Part shown: positions 47,806-56,618 of the stretch, one piece after another
Layout: each line of letters opens with the position of its first letter
How positions within the stretch are numbered: the stretch's first letter is position 1
Source of the DNA: Chromohalobacter nigrandesensis
Lineage (GTDB): Bacteria; Pseudomonadota; Gammaproteobacteria; Pseudomonadales; Halomonadaceae
Direction: 5' to 3'
Assembly (NCBI RefSeq): GCF_023061285.1
Contig: NZ_JAKGAM010000012.1
Location: forward strand, 49,850-113,849
Length of the DNA stretch: 64,000 nucleotides
The notes under the pieces: generated by a model
Database searches by the model: none
What the model saw: only the letters and a program-made list of their open reading frames with translations
What the model was told of the DNA's origin: nothing
Translations under genes and position numbers: made by a program

Positions 47806-49359
47806 TTACGACGCGATGATTCCCTGGCGCTTGGCCATGGCCTGTGCAGCGCGCGGCCCCAGCCACAGCGAGGGCAGCAGCACCAGCGACACGGGGATCG
47901 CGGTGATCACGATAAACTGCTGCAGCACGCTGATCTGGCCCGCGCCCATGTACAGCAAAATCGCCGCCATCAACGCCATGGCCACGCCCCAGAACGCGCG
48001 CAGCGCCGGCTGGGGCTCATCATGACCGGCATTGACCACGGAGATCGCGTAGCTCATGGAATCGCCGGTAGTCGCCACGAAGATCGTGGTCAGCACCAGT
48101 ACCGCGAGTGCCATCAACTTGCCACCCGGTAGCGCCTGAGCCACCGTCAGCGTTGCGACGTCGAACTGGAAGTTTTGGAGCGCTTCGCTCAGGTCGATGG
48201 CGCCGCTCATCTGATAGAAGATCCCCGAACCGCCCAGCAGCGTGAACCATACCGAGGTTGCCACGGGAGCGAGCACGGCCACGGCGACGACCATCTGACG
48301 GATGGTGCGGCCCCGCGAGATACGCGCCACGAAGATCGCCATCAACGGCGCATAGCCGATGAACCAGGCGAAGAAGAACACCGTCCACCACTTCATCCAC
48401 CAATCCGGCGCGGTCTGCGAGGTCATGGTGGCCATCTCGAAGAACGATCCTATATAGGTGCCGAAGCCCTGGAACCAGCTATCGAACAGGAACTGCGTCG
48501 GCCCAAAGAGCAGAATGACAGCGCCGATCGCCAACGCCAACATGACGTTGAAACGGCTCATCAGTTGGATGCCTCGATCAATGCCGGTGATCGCCGATGT
48601 CACATAGATCCCGCCCAGCACGATGAGGATTATCAACTGCGTGCTATAGCCCTCGGCCATGCCGAACAGCGTATGCAAGCCGAAGCTCATCTGCGTGGCC
48701 AAAAAGCCGATGGGCCCCACGGTACCGGCGACGACGGCGATGACGCAGACGGCATCCACCACGCCGCCGAAGACGCCACGCATGCGCGCCTCGCCCAATA
48801 ACGGCGCCAACAGCGTACGCGGTTGCAGCGGCAGGCCGCGATCGTAGTGATGATGCGACAGTACAATGGCCGCCAGAGTGCCGAGCACCGCCCAAGCCAG
48901 AAAACCCCAGTGCATGAAGGACTGCGCCAACGCATTGGGAATGGCTGCCGCAGTCTCAGGCTCGCTGGAAAACGCCGGCGGTGTGACCACAAAGTGATAA
49001 ATCGGTCCCCCGGCAGCAAAGAAGACGCCGCCGCCTGCCAACAGCGTGCACAGAATGATCGACACCCACTTGAAGGTGCCCATGTCCGGGCGTTCGCGAT
49101 TGCCGATGCGCGCACGTCCCGCAGGCGATGCAGCTACGCCCACGGCGATCAGGAAGGTCAGTAGTAACAATAGCTGGAAATAGGCCCCCAGGGTTTTCGC
49201 CGTCCAGGCGAACCCGGCGCCGATCACCGACGTCATCGCGTCGGCATCGATCAGCGAAAGCGCCACGAACAGCACGATGAAGCCAATCGTCAGCCCCATC
49301 ACCGTCGGGTCGCCAAAACGCGTGCCCGAGCGCGTGGCACTCGTGTTGTCTTGAGTCAT
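47806..49359 (-). CDS. BCCT-family betaine/choline/carnitine-type transporter (copy 2)
   Basis: A 517-residue carrier nearly identical to the one at 45971, with the same landmarks (MHWGFLAWAVLG, KWWTVFFFAWFIGY, ARISRGRTIRQM) and the same altered aromatic box. Differences are scattered and mostly conservative (for example EPIYHF versus GPIYHF in the first loop, CNVMLALGIG versus FNVMLALAIG). Two intact copies may raise transport capacity or be diverging in substrate range. ATG 49359 matches the start used for copy 1. Confidence 0.88.
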   Translation of the reverse strand: MTQDNTSATRSGTRFGDPTVMGLTIGFIVLFVALSLIDADAMTSVIGAGFAWTAKTLGAYFQLLLLLTFLIAVGVAASPAGRARIGNRERPDMGTFKWVSIILCTLLAGGGVFFAAGGPIYHFVVTPPAFSSEPETAAAIPNALAQSFMHWGFLAWAVLGTLAAIVLSHHHYDRGLPLQPRTLLAPLLGEARMRGVFGGVVDAVCVIAVVAGTVGPIGFLATQMSFGLHTLFGMAEGYSTQLIILIVLGGIYVTSAITGIDRGIQLMSRFNVMLALAIGAVILLFGPTQFLFDSWFQGFGTYIGSFFEMATMTSQTAPDWWMKWWTVFFFAWFIGYAPLMAIFVARISRGRTIRQMVVAVAVLAPVATSVWFTLLGGSGIFYQMSGAIDLSEALQNFQFDVATLTVAQALPGGKLMALAVLVLTTIFVATTGDSMSYAISVVNAGHDEPQPALRAFWGVAMALMAAILLYMGAGQISVLQQFIVITAIPVSLVLLPSLWLGPRAAQAMAKRQGIIAS

Positions 49360-49654
49360 CTGTTTCCGGTTCCGATAATCGCGTGAGGGGCGCACCCTAC
49401 CGACCTTCGTCGAACACGGCAAATCGAAATTTCAACATCGGGCGCGTCCAGCGCCGTAAAAGCAGACAAGGTCGCCGATCATGTGCGATTCGCACCGCTT
49501 ACGCCATCCGCGTCGCCACGCCGCTCGCGCTCTACTGCGGCCTAATGCTGGATAGCACTAGACAAGCACTGCCGTAGAGCCAAACAGTCGACCGCCTCTC
49601 ACTAACATGCCAGACTGCCATCTTGATCCCTCACTACTCGCAGAATACCGCTGA
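49360..49654. other. Intergenic region upstream of BCCT copy 2 and the ATPase gene
   Basis: The left part to about 49493 is the duplicated BCCT upstream region. The right part is unique and holds no recognisable gene, RNA or clear promoter. No reverse transcriptase or retron-like structure is seen beside the ATPase. Confidence 0.5.
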
Positions 49655-50875
49655 ATGAAGCTAAAGCGCCTGACACTGGAGAACTTCCGCGCCAAGCCAT
49701 CACTATCAATGGCGCTGGGGCCACGCCTAACCCTGCTGATGGGCGCCAATGGCAGTGGCAAGACCACCTTGCTGGATGGCATCGCCATTGGACTCGGTGA
49801 AATCCTCACCTATCTGCCTGGTGTAGCAGGCATGACGTTCAAGAAACAGGGAGATCTCCATCAGCGAGGTAACCACTTGGCGCCTTATACGCGGATTACC
49901 CTGGAGACCTTTCAAGGGCTTGCCTGGGACCGGCTACAGAGGCGCGACAATAGCAAGAAGACGGCCGGAGAGATCCCTCCAGGGCAGGGAGTGAAAGCAC
50001 TCAAACAGCATCTCGACAGTACCGTAATCAACCCCTGGTCGGCCGATGAATCCTTCGAACTACCGGTATTTGCCTATTACGGCGTCAGTCGCGCCTTGCT
50101 GGATCTACCTCTCAGCCGCAAGGGATTTCCCAAGTCCCACGAGCGTTTCGATGCCTTGGCCAATGCGTTGAACGCCGATACACGCTTCAAGTCGGCCTTC
50201 ATCTGGTTCTACAACAAGGAGAACGAAGAGCATCGGCTGCAGAAGCAGCATAAGAGCTTTGACGTAACACTGTCGGAGCTGGATGCAGTACGCCGTGCCA
50301 TCATGCGGTTATTCCCTGATCTCTCCGAACCTCATATCGAGCTCAATCCGCTGCGTTTCGCAGTGAAGCAGCAGGGAGAATGGTTGAATATCGCTCAGCT
50401 CAGCGATGGCTATCAGACCCTGCTGGGGCTGGTGATCGACCTCAGTTCGCGCATGGCCATGGCCAATCCGCACTTGGATGATCCACTGGCGGCTGAGGCG
50501 GTGGTGATGATCGACGAAGTCGATCTACACCTACATCCCGAGTGGCAGCGGCGAGTGGTGGGAGACCTGCTAACCACCTTTCCCAATACCCAGTTCATCG
50601 TCACCACCCACAGCCCCTTTATCGTCGAGGCGCTCAACAACCATCTCAAGCGCAGCCAGCTCGACGGCCTCGAGATCACGAATGAAGCCATCCGGGCGCT
50701 ATTGCCGCTATCGCCGAAAGAGGTGGCTGCTTATCTCATCACGCAGGACGAGGCCCCGTCGCTAATGGATGCCGACCTGGGGCTACTCGATGACAAGCTG
50801 CTCAGCCACTTCAATGCCATCAATCACCTCTATGACGAGATGCGAGATATCGAGTGGGAGCATCGCGGGGCATGA
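49655..50875 (+). CDS. AAA/ABC-type ATPase of a putative defence operon (PtuA/OLD-like)
   Basis: A 406-residue RecF/SMC-like ATPase: Walker A GANGSGKTT (30-38), an inserted middle region (about 60-240), an ABC signature LSDGYQ (249-254), Walker B VVMIDEVDLHLHPEWQ with catalytic Glu288, and the H-loop TTHS with His319. This AAA_21/AAA_15 architecture is shared with ATPases of Septu (PtuA), PARIS (AriA) and OLD systems. It overlaps the next gene by four bases (ATGA), so the two proteins are coupled. Base composition is less GC-rich than the neighbours, which suggests transfer. Confidence 0.85.
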   Translation: MKLKRLTLENFRAKPSLSMALGPRLTLLMGANGSGKTTLLDGIAIGLGEILTYLPGVAGMTFKKQGDLHQRGNHLAPYTRITLETFQGLAWDRLQRRDNSKKTAGEIPPGQGVKALKQHLDSTVINPWSADESFELPVFAYYGVSRALLDLPLSRKGFPKSHERFDALANALNADTRFKSAFIWFYNKENEEHRLQKQHKSFDVTLSELDAVRRAIMRLFPDLSEPHIELNPLRFAVKQQGEWLNIAQLSDGYQTLLGLVIDLSSRMAMANPHLDDPLAAEAVVMIDEVDLHLHPEWQRRVVGDLLTTFPNTQFIVTTHSPFIVEALNNHLKRSQLDGLEITNEAIRALLPLSPKEVAAYLITQDEAPSLMDADLGLLDDKLLSHFNAINHLYDEMRDIEWEHRGA

Positions 50876-51375
50876 ACCTAGGCGATTATCAGGACTGCGT
50901 GTGTCGGAGGATGGGCAACACTCAGGCGCTGTGCCGCGGAGAACTCACACTAGGTGAACAGGGCAAGCAAGTCCGGCTGACACCCAAGACAGGGGAGCAG
51001 GCTGTCGCAGTAGTACTCGATGGCTGCGTATTGTGCGACAACCAACTGAAATGCGATGGCCTCTTCCTCTGGCAGGGCAATCAACGCCAAGCAGCTCTGC
51101 TCGTCGAACTAAAGGGTGCCGGTGATATCCCGCACGCTTTCGAACAGCTTGCCTACGTGCAGCAGCAGCGTCCGGAATATCGGGCATTAGTAGAATGCCT
51201 GCGTGCAGAAGCTAGCGCTGGTGGCCGCGTGATGGAAAAGGCCGTGGTAATCACCAACGGCATGCTTTCCAAGCCGTATCAGGAACGACTGGAAGATCAT
51301 TATGGCATCCGGGTGATGGCCGTCTTGCAGTGTGAAGCCTGCTCGCCAATTCCTGAGTTGCGAGACCATCTTTGA
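50872..51375 (+). CDS. PD-(D/E)XK nuclease-like partner of the ATPase
   Basis: A 167-residue protein with a probable PD-(D/E)XK core: Asp62 (KCDGLFLW), then Glu79-Leu-Lys81 (LLVELKGA) at the usual spacing, followed by a helix (HAFEQLAYVQQQRPEY) and a strand (KAVVITNGML). No HNH or TOPRIM motif is visible, so it differs from PtuB and AriB. Coupling to an ABC-type ATPase suggests that the ATPase senses a phage signal and releases or activates the nuclease. This is inferred from architecture only. Confidence 0.7.
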   Translation: MNLGDYQDCVCRRMGNTQALCRGELTLGEQGKQVRLTPKTGEQAVAVVLDGCVLCDNQLKCDGLFLWQGNQRQAALLVELKGAGDIPHAFEQLAYVQQQRPEYRALVECLRAEASAGGRVMEKAVVITNGMLSKPYQERLEDHYGIRVMAVLQCEACSPIPELRDHL

Positions 51376-51428
51376 ACGCACCGCTAGATAATAGCATTAG
51401 CCACTATTGGTAAGCGCCATGGTGCTCG

Positions 51429-52193
51429 CTACTCAGCGGCTACGTCGCCACGCCGCTCGAGCAAACGCTGCATCGCGCCGGAAGGCGCTTCGACCGGCCG
51501 GTCGCGGCGGCTGGAGGCGTAGTTCTCATTGAACACCTCGAAGTAGTCGTCGAGGGTCGCCGAGGCTTCAACGTCGCCGCTGATGCGCAACAGCTCGGCG
51601 GCGACTTCGGCGGTGCAAAGATGCTCGCTGGAGGCCGCCTTGCGCAGCCGGTAGCGCGTCAGGCGCGATGTCTTGAGCGGCAGCACCGGCAGCGAGGCCA
51701 GGTACTCGCTACGCCGGAAGATGCGCCGTGCCTGACGCCAGGTGCCGTCGAGAAGGATGAACACCGGTATGCGCGAGTCGGCCAGCACCTCATCGACGGC
51801 CTCGGGGCCGACCACGCGCTCGGCGTAATCCGCCTGATCGTCGGGAAAGACGACGAACGGCGCGAAGCGGTCATCGTCGAGCAGCGCCAACAGCCGCGGG
51901 TCGGGCTCGGTGCGATACCAGGTAAAGACCTCGGTCTCGGGCAGGATATGGCCGATCAAGCGACCGGTATTGGTCGGCTTGTAATGCTCGATGGGATGCG
52001 TCAGCAGCCAGAAGCGCGCACGGCTCTCGACCGCCACGCGATACGGACACAAGCAGTTGAGTGCCGGTAGCCGGCATTCCGGGCAACGCGAGACGAAGCT
52101 ACCGCGCGCATTGAACGGCTTGCGCGGCGCATCGGGGTCATAACCGGAGGCCGCCGTGGCTGAATCGGCCGGCGCATCGGGGGATTCATGCAT
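51429..52193 (-). CDS. DTW-domain tRNA-uridine aminocarboxypropyltransferase
   Basis: A 254-residue TapT/DTWD-type enzyme that adds the aminocarboxypropyl group of SAM to a tRNA uridine (acp3U). It has a zinc-like cluster CPECRLPALNCLCP, LLTHPIEHYKPTNTGRLI, and DGTWRQARRIFRRSEYL, where the DTW motif appears as DGTW. The C-terminal segment (SSEHLCTAEVAAELL) is conserved. It is convergent with the putative defence operon. Confidence 0.88.
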   Translation of the reverse strand: MHESPDAPADSATAASGYDPDAPRKPFNARGSFVSRCPECRLPALNCLCPYRVAVESRARFWLLTHPIEHYKPTNTGRLIGHILPETEVFTWYRTEPDPRLLALLDDDRFAPFVVFPDDQADYAERVVGPEAVDEVLADSRIPVFILLDGTWRQARRIFRRSEYLASLPVLPLKTSRLTRYRLRKAASSEHLCTAEVAAELLRISGDVEASATLDDYFEVFNENYASSRRDRPVEAPSGAMQRLLERRGDVAAE

Positions 52194-52248
52194 GAGGTAT
52201 CAGGCTGGGTCGAAAAGGCCGGGCATTCTAGCATGCCCGGCCGGGCTT

Positions 52249-53199
52249 TCATCCACGCGGCGTCGCGGCGGCAGGCGGCGCGTTCGACACGTGGCGGCGC
52301 TTCCAGTAACCCGCCAGCAGCGAGCCGGAGACGTTGTGCCATACCGAGAACAGCGCCCCGGGCAGCGCCGAACTCGCGGTGAAGAACTGATTGGCCAAAG
52401 TCACCGCCAGCCCGGAGTTCTGCAGGCCGACCTCGAAGGCAATAGTCCGTGCGGTCCGCGTGTCGAAGCGCAGCGCCCGCGCCAGGCCATAGCCCGCCGC
52501 AAGGCCGATGCCGTTATGCGCGATGACCGCCAGCGCCACGATTGGCCCCAGCGTGCTCAAACGCCCGGCATTGAGCGCCACCACGATGGCGATGATCAAG
52601 ACGATGGCCGCCATGGCCAGCGTGGCCAGGGCCGGTTCCACGCGCTGAATATGCGTTCCCAGCAGGTGATGGATCACCACGCCCAGCACGATGGGCGCGA
52701 CCACCAACTGAGCGATGCTCAGCAGCATGCCCAGCACCGGCACGTCGATGCTCTGGCCCAGCAACAACAGCGTGATCAACGGCGTGGCGACTACCGAGAT
52801 CAGCGTCGAGACCATGGTCATCGACACCGAGAGCGCCACGTGCCCGCCGGCCAGCCAGGTCATCACATTGGACGAGGTGCCGCCTGCCGTGGCGCCCACC
52901 AGCACCATCCCGATGGTCAGCTCGGGTGAAAGCCCCAGGACCCGCGAGACCAGTAGCGCCGCCAGCGGCATGACCAGAAACTGCAGCACGACGCCAACGG
53001 CGATGGGCTTGGGCGACTTCACCACCCGAGCGAAGTCGCCCTTGGTCAGGGTCAGCCCCATGGCGAACATGATGATCACCAGCAGCGCCTTGATATAGCC
53101 GGCTAGGCCGGTGAAAAGCTCCGGCACGAGCGCGGCGATGACCGCCAGCAAGATAGCCCAGACGGGAAACAGACGATTGATGCGTTCGAAGATTGGCAT
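52249..53199 (-). CDS. Bile acid:sodium symporter (BASS) family transporter
   Basis: A 316-residue carrier with about ten membrane segments. It has the BASS landmarks IIMFAMGLTLTKGDF, GATAGGTSSNVMTWLAGG and FEVGLQNSGLAVTLA, which include the sodium-site and crossover motifs. Bacterial members import organic acids such as pantoate or keto acids, so the substrate is open. It is flanked by tRNA-modification and deacylase genes and shows no operon partner. Confidence 0.86.
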   Translation of the reverse strand: MPIFERINRLFPVWAILLAVIAALVPELFTGLAGYIKALLVIIMFAMGLTLTKGDFARVVKSPKPIAVGVVLQFLVMPLAALLVSRVLGLSPELTIGMVLVGATAGGTSSNVMTWLAGGHVALSVSMTMVSTLISVVATPLITLLLLGQSIDVPVLGMLLSIAQLVVAPIVLGVVIHHLLGTHIQRVEPALATLAMAAIVLIIAIVVALNAGRLSTLGPIVALAVIAHNGIGLAAGYGLARALRFDTRTARTIAFEVGLQNSGLAVTLANQFFTASSALPGALFSVWHNVSGSLLAGYWKRRHVSNAPPAAATPRG

Positions 53200-53306
53200 G
53201 TGCGTGTCCTGGCGTTTGGCAGCGGCGCTTTATGCACCTTTTTGATGTGTACAAGAGGAAGGCGATAGTGTGCCGTAAAAGGTGGCACAGGCGAAGCGCC
53301 TCGGCT

Positions 53307-54035
53307 TCAGGCCCAGTCCGGCACCCACAGGTTGCCCGCTTGCCGCCAGTGTTCCACCAGCGGCGGTATGCCCTGGCTTGCCGGTTGCGCAATGGCGCGA
53401 ACGCCGCGTGGCGCAAGCGACTCGGCCTGGGGATCGACGAGCAGGCACGGCGCCTCGATGGGCGCTTGATCGAGCAGCATCGCCGCCGGCATCACCGCCA
53501 GCGAGGTGCCCACCACCAGCACGAGATCCGCCTCGGCAACGATATCGCACGCCTGAGCGTAACGCGGCACCGGCTCGCCGAACCACACCACGTCCGGGCG
53601 CAACTGGCTGCCCTTGTCGCATAAGTCGCCCATGCGGATGCCCTTGCTCCCCACCGGATAGCGCAAGCTGGCATCGGCACTCGAGCGCGCCATGAGGATC
53701 TCGCCATGCAGGTGCAATACATCGCGCGACCCGGCCCGCTCATGCAAGTCGTCGATGTTCTGGGTGATGACGCTGACGCGAAACCCGGCCTGCTCGAGTT
53801 CGGCCAGCGCGCAATGCGCGGCGTTGGGCGATGCCTGGCGCGTCTGCTCACGGCGCTCGTCGTAGAAGCGCAGCACGCTCTCGGGATCACGTTCGAAGCC
53901 CTCGGGCGTGGCGACATCCTCCACGCGGTGGTTCTCCCACAGGCCATCGCCGTCGCGGAACGTCTTGAGGCCGCTCTCGGCGCTGATGCCCGCCCCGGTG
54001 AGAACGACGAGATGCGGTGCCTGATGCTCGCTCAT
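53307..54035 (-). CDS. cobB: NAD-dependent sirtuin deacylase CobB, zinc-cysteine-poor
   Basis: A 242-residue sirtuin with GAGISAESGLKTFR, TQNIDDLHERAG and the catalytic LHGEI histidine. Tyr and Arg in VLRFYDERR are the class III desuccinylase/deacetylase signature. The zinc-binding C-x2-C pairs of E. coli CobB are absent: only one Cys (GDLCDKGSQL) remains in that region. ATG 54035 follows GGAGG and gives the family start. It would remove acyl groups from protein lysines in the cytosol. Confidence 0.88.
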   Translation of the reverse strand: MSEHQAPHLVVLTGAGISAESGLKTFRDGDGLWENHRVEDVATPEGFERDPESVLRFYDERREQTRQASPNAAHCALAELEQAGFRVSVITQNIDDLHERAGSRDVLHLHGEILMARSSADASLRYPVGSKGIRMGDLCDKGSQLRPDVVWFGEPVPRYAQACDIVAEADLVLVVGTSLAVMPAAMLLDQAPIEAPCLLVDPQAESLAPRGVRAIAQPASQGIPPLVEHWRQAGNLWVPDWA

Positions 54036-54136
54036 GCCTGCCTCCTGACGTGGTTGCGTCGACTTCATCATCGGCTGTACATCCTATCTGGCAACGTCGA
54101 CAATAGGCGCCCTTCGAGCGAGCCGAAGGCCCCTTC

Positions 54137-54922
54137 ATGACGTCGGAATTGCCCCTACTTTATCAGGATGAGCGCATGGTTGCCGTGCATAAGCCCTCGG
54201 GCATGCTCCTCCACCGCAGTGCGATCGCCGCCGATGCGCAGGTATTCGCCCTGCAAACTCTGCGCAATCAGCTAGGGCGCCACGTCTATCCGGTGCACCG
54301 GCTCGACCGGCCCACTTCGGGGCTTTTGCTCTTCGCCCTGGACCCGGAAATGGCCAAGGCACTCGGTGAGGAGTTCACCGCGCACCGCGTGCACAAGCGT
54401 TACCTGGCGGTGGTGCGCGGCGTCGGCCCGGAGCAAGACGTGCTCGATTACGGCCTGCGCGAGGAAGACGGCAAACGCCCCAAGTCGGAAATGCCCGAGC
54501 AGGCCGCTTGGACCGCCGTGCGCCGCCTGGACAGCGTCGAATTGCCGGTGCGCATCGACCGTTATCCCCAGGTGCGCTATTCCTTGATGGAAGCCCAGCC
54601 CTGGACCGGCCGGCGGCATCAGATTCGCCGCCATCTTTCGCGGCGCGGCTACCCGATCATCGGTGACGCCAAACATGGCAAGGGCGCCCATAATCGCTTC
54701 TTCCGCGATCACCTGGAAAGCCCGCGCCTATTGCTGGCGGCCGTGGGCATGACGCTCTGGCACCCCGAGCGCCAGCGCACGCTACACATCGACGCGCCCC
54801 TGGCCGACGACATGCACACGCTGTTCGCGCGCTTCGGCTGGCAGGGCCACGCTACGGCGACACGCGTCGACTGGCACGAGACGCGCCCTGTATCGCTATG
54901 GCCCGCCGGTCACGCCCGGTAA
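54137..54922 (+). CDS. truC: tRNA pseudouridine(65) synthase TruC-like
   Basis: A 261-residue RluA-family pseudouridine synthase without an S4 domain. The catalytic aspartate is Asp57 in VHRLDRPTSGLLLFAL; KRYLAVVRG and QPWTGRRHQIRRHL are the other family motifs. The short length and C-terminal sequence favour TruC, which modifies U65 of tRNA. It is 14 bases upstream of tcdA, making a small tRNA-modification operon. Confidence 0.9.
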   Translation: MTSELPLLYQDERMVAVHKPSGMLLHRSAIAADAQVFALQTLRNQLGRHVYPVHRLDRPTSGLLLFALDPEMAKALGEEFTAHRVHKRYLAVVRGVGPEQDVLDYGLREEDGKRPKSEMPEQAAWTAVRRLDSVELPVRIDRYPQVRYSLMEAQPWTGRRHQIRRHLSRRGYPIIGDAKHGKGAHNRFFRDHLESPRLLLAAVGMTLWHPERQRTLHIDAPLADDMHTLFARFGWQGHATATRVDWHETRPVSLWPAGHAR

Positions 54923-54936
54923 CGAGGAAAGCTCAC

Positions 54937-55761
54937 ATGCACGACGATTACGATTTCCGCTTCGGGGGCATTCGCCGCCTCTACGGCACCCGCGCTGCGG
55001 CCTTCTTCCGCCACGCCCATGTGGTGGTCATCGGCGTGGGCGGCGTCGGCAGTTGGGCCGCCGAGGCGCTGGCCCGTTCCGGCATCGGCACCCTGACGTT
55101 GATCGATCTCGACGATGTCTGCGTGTCCAACGTCAACCGCCAGTTGCACGCGCTGGACGGTACCATCGGGCGCCCCAAGGTCGAGGTAATGGCCGAGCGT
55201 TGCCGCGCCATTCAGCCGGGCATTACGGTGCACGCCGACACCGCCTTCGTGACGCCGACCAATCTCGCCGAGCGCCTGCCTGAGGACGTCGATCATGTTA
55301 TCGACGCCATCGACAGCGTCATCGCCAAGAGCGCGCTGATCGCCTGGTGCAAGCGCCGCAAGATCAGCCTGACCGTCACCGGCGCGGCGGGCGGCCAGAC
55401 CGATCCCACGCGGATCCGCGTCGCCGACCTGACGCGTACCGAGCACGACCCGCTGCTGGCCAAGGTACGCGCGCGCCTGCGGCGGGATTTCGGCTTCTCG
55501 CGCAATCCCAAGCGGCGCTTCAGCGTCGAATGCGTCTACTCCGACGAGCAGCTCGTCTATCCCGACGCCGAGGGCGAGGTCTGCCAGCAGAAACCCGGCA
55601 ATGGCGAGTCCACGCGCCTCGACTGCGCCAGCGGCGTCGGCGCGGCGACCTTCGTCACCGGCAGCTTCGGCTTCGTGGCCGCCTCGCGCACGCTCGCGCG
55701 CCTCGCCGCCAAAGCCGAGCGCGAACCGGCCGACTCCCCTCTCACGGAGGCCTCCTCATGA
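54937..55761 (+). CDS. tcdA: tRNA threonylcarbamoyladenosine dehydratase TcdA
   Basis: A 274-residue E1-like enzyme that cyclises t6A37 to ct6A using ATP. It has the Rossmann-like VVIGVGGVGSWAAEALARSGIG, the LIDLDDVCVSNVNRQ adenylation motif and CQQKPGNGESTRLDCASGVGAATFV near the C-terminus. ATG 54937 is used; the upstream extension overlaps truC. The stop overlaps the start of the frameshifted DUF1653 gene (ATGA). Confidence 0.94.
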   Translation: MHDDYDFRFGGIRRLYGTRAAAFFRHAHVVVIGVGGVGSWAAEALARSGIGTLTLIDLDDVCVSNVNRQLHALDGTIGRPKVEVMAERCRAIQPGITVHADTAFVTPTNLAERLPEDVDHVIDAIDSVIAKSALIAWCKRRKISLTVTGAAGGQTDPTRIRVADLTRTEHDPLLAKVRARLRRDFGFSRNPKRRFSVECVYSDEQLVYPDAEGEVCQQKPGNGESTRLDCASGVGAATFVTGSFGFVAASRTLARLAAKAEREPADSPLTEASS

Positions 55762-55989
55762 GCCACGAGACACGCCCCATCCCCGGCATCTACCGGTCAT
55801 TACAAGGGCGCCAGCTATGAAGTACTGGGCGTCGCCCACCACAGCGAAACCGAGGAACCGCTGGTGGTCTATCGCGCGCTGTACGGCGACTACGGCCTCT
55901 GGGTGCGCCCCTTGACGATGTTCTGCGAGAGCGTCGACGTCGCCGGCGAGCCGGTGCCGCGCTTCGAACTCGAGGTCGCCTTCCGTTGA
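55758..55989 (+). pseudogene. DUF1653-domain protein, single-base frameshift
   Basis: Frame 1 from ATG 55758 reads SHETRPIPGIYR and then leaves the family; one extra base at about 55797 shifts the frame. From 55798 the new frame reads HYKGASYEVLGVAHHSETEE and continues through VVYRALYGDYGLWVRPLTMF to the stop at 55987-55989. The joined protein would be a normal small DUF1653 protein of about 77 residues, function unknown. Either the gene is broken or the base is a sequencing error. Confidence 0.85.
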
Positions 55990-56108
55990 GCGCGGGGCGC
56001 GACTAAACATGGGCCGGCACTGCCCCAAGCGGCCTGCGATGCTATAATGCCGCGCTTCTCGTTTCGCGCGACGCCATGGCGTTGCCACACATCCGAAGGA
56101 GAGAACGC

Positions 56109-56618
56109 ATGAGCGCACTGGTTGGTGTCATCATGGGCTCGAAGTCCGACTGGGCGACCCTGTGCCACACCGTCGACACGCTCGAGGCACTGGGCATCGA
56201 GCACGAAGTCAAAGTCGTCTCTGCCCACCGCACGCCGGATTTGCTGTTCGACTACGCCGCCGGTGCCGCCGAGCGCGGGCTGGAAGTGATCATCGCCGGG
56301 GCCGGCGGTGCTGCGCATCTACCCGGCATGGCCGCCGCCAAGACGCCCCTGCCGGTGCTCGGCGTGCCCGTGCAATCGAGCATGCTCAGCGGTGTCGACT
56401 CGCTGCTCTCCATCGTCCAGATGCCCGCCGGCATTCCCACCGGCACGCTGGCCATCGGCCGTGCCGGCGCCATCAACGCGGCCCTGCTCGCCGCCGCCAT
56501 GCTGGGCAACAAGTACCCGGATATTCGTCAGGCGCTTGAGGCTTATCGCGATGCACAGACACAAAAGGTGCTGGACGCGCCCGATCCGCGTCCCACCGAT
56601 GACACGCAGGAGGCATGA
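56109..56618 (+). CDS. purE: N5-carboxyaminoimidazole ribonucleotide mutase PurE
   Basis: A 169-residue class I PurE that converts N5-CAIR to CAIR in purine synthesis. It has [27 protein letters not shown], and [27 protein letters not shown] at normal length. ATG 56109 follows AGGAGAG; the frame is open 33 bases further upstream without conserved residues. It is directly followed by purK without a gap. Confidence 0.96.
   Translation: MSALVGVIMGSKSDWATLCHTVDTLEALGIEHEVKVVSAHRTPDLLFDYAAGAAERGLEVIIAGAGGAAHLPGMAAAKTPLPVLGVPVQSSMLSGVDSLLSIVQMPAGIPTGTLAIGRAGAINAALLAAAMLGNKYPDIRQALEAYRDAQTQKVLDAPDPRPTDDTQEA

Larger units (their letters stand above)
47728..49493. repeat. Tandem duplication, right unit
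   Basis: Second unit of the repeat described at 45893-47658. Homology stops at about 49493, beyond which the sequence before the ATPase gene is unrelated to the left unit. Confidence 0.9.

Noticed and set aside
49360..49654. Retron or ncRNA upstream of the ATPase gene
   Set aside because: No reverse transcriptase is present and no strong inverted-repeat structure was found; part of the region is only the duplicated BCCT upstream sequence.
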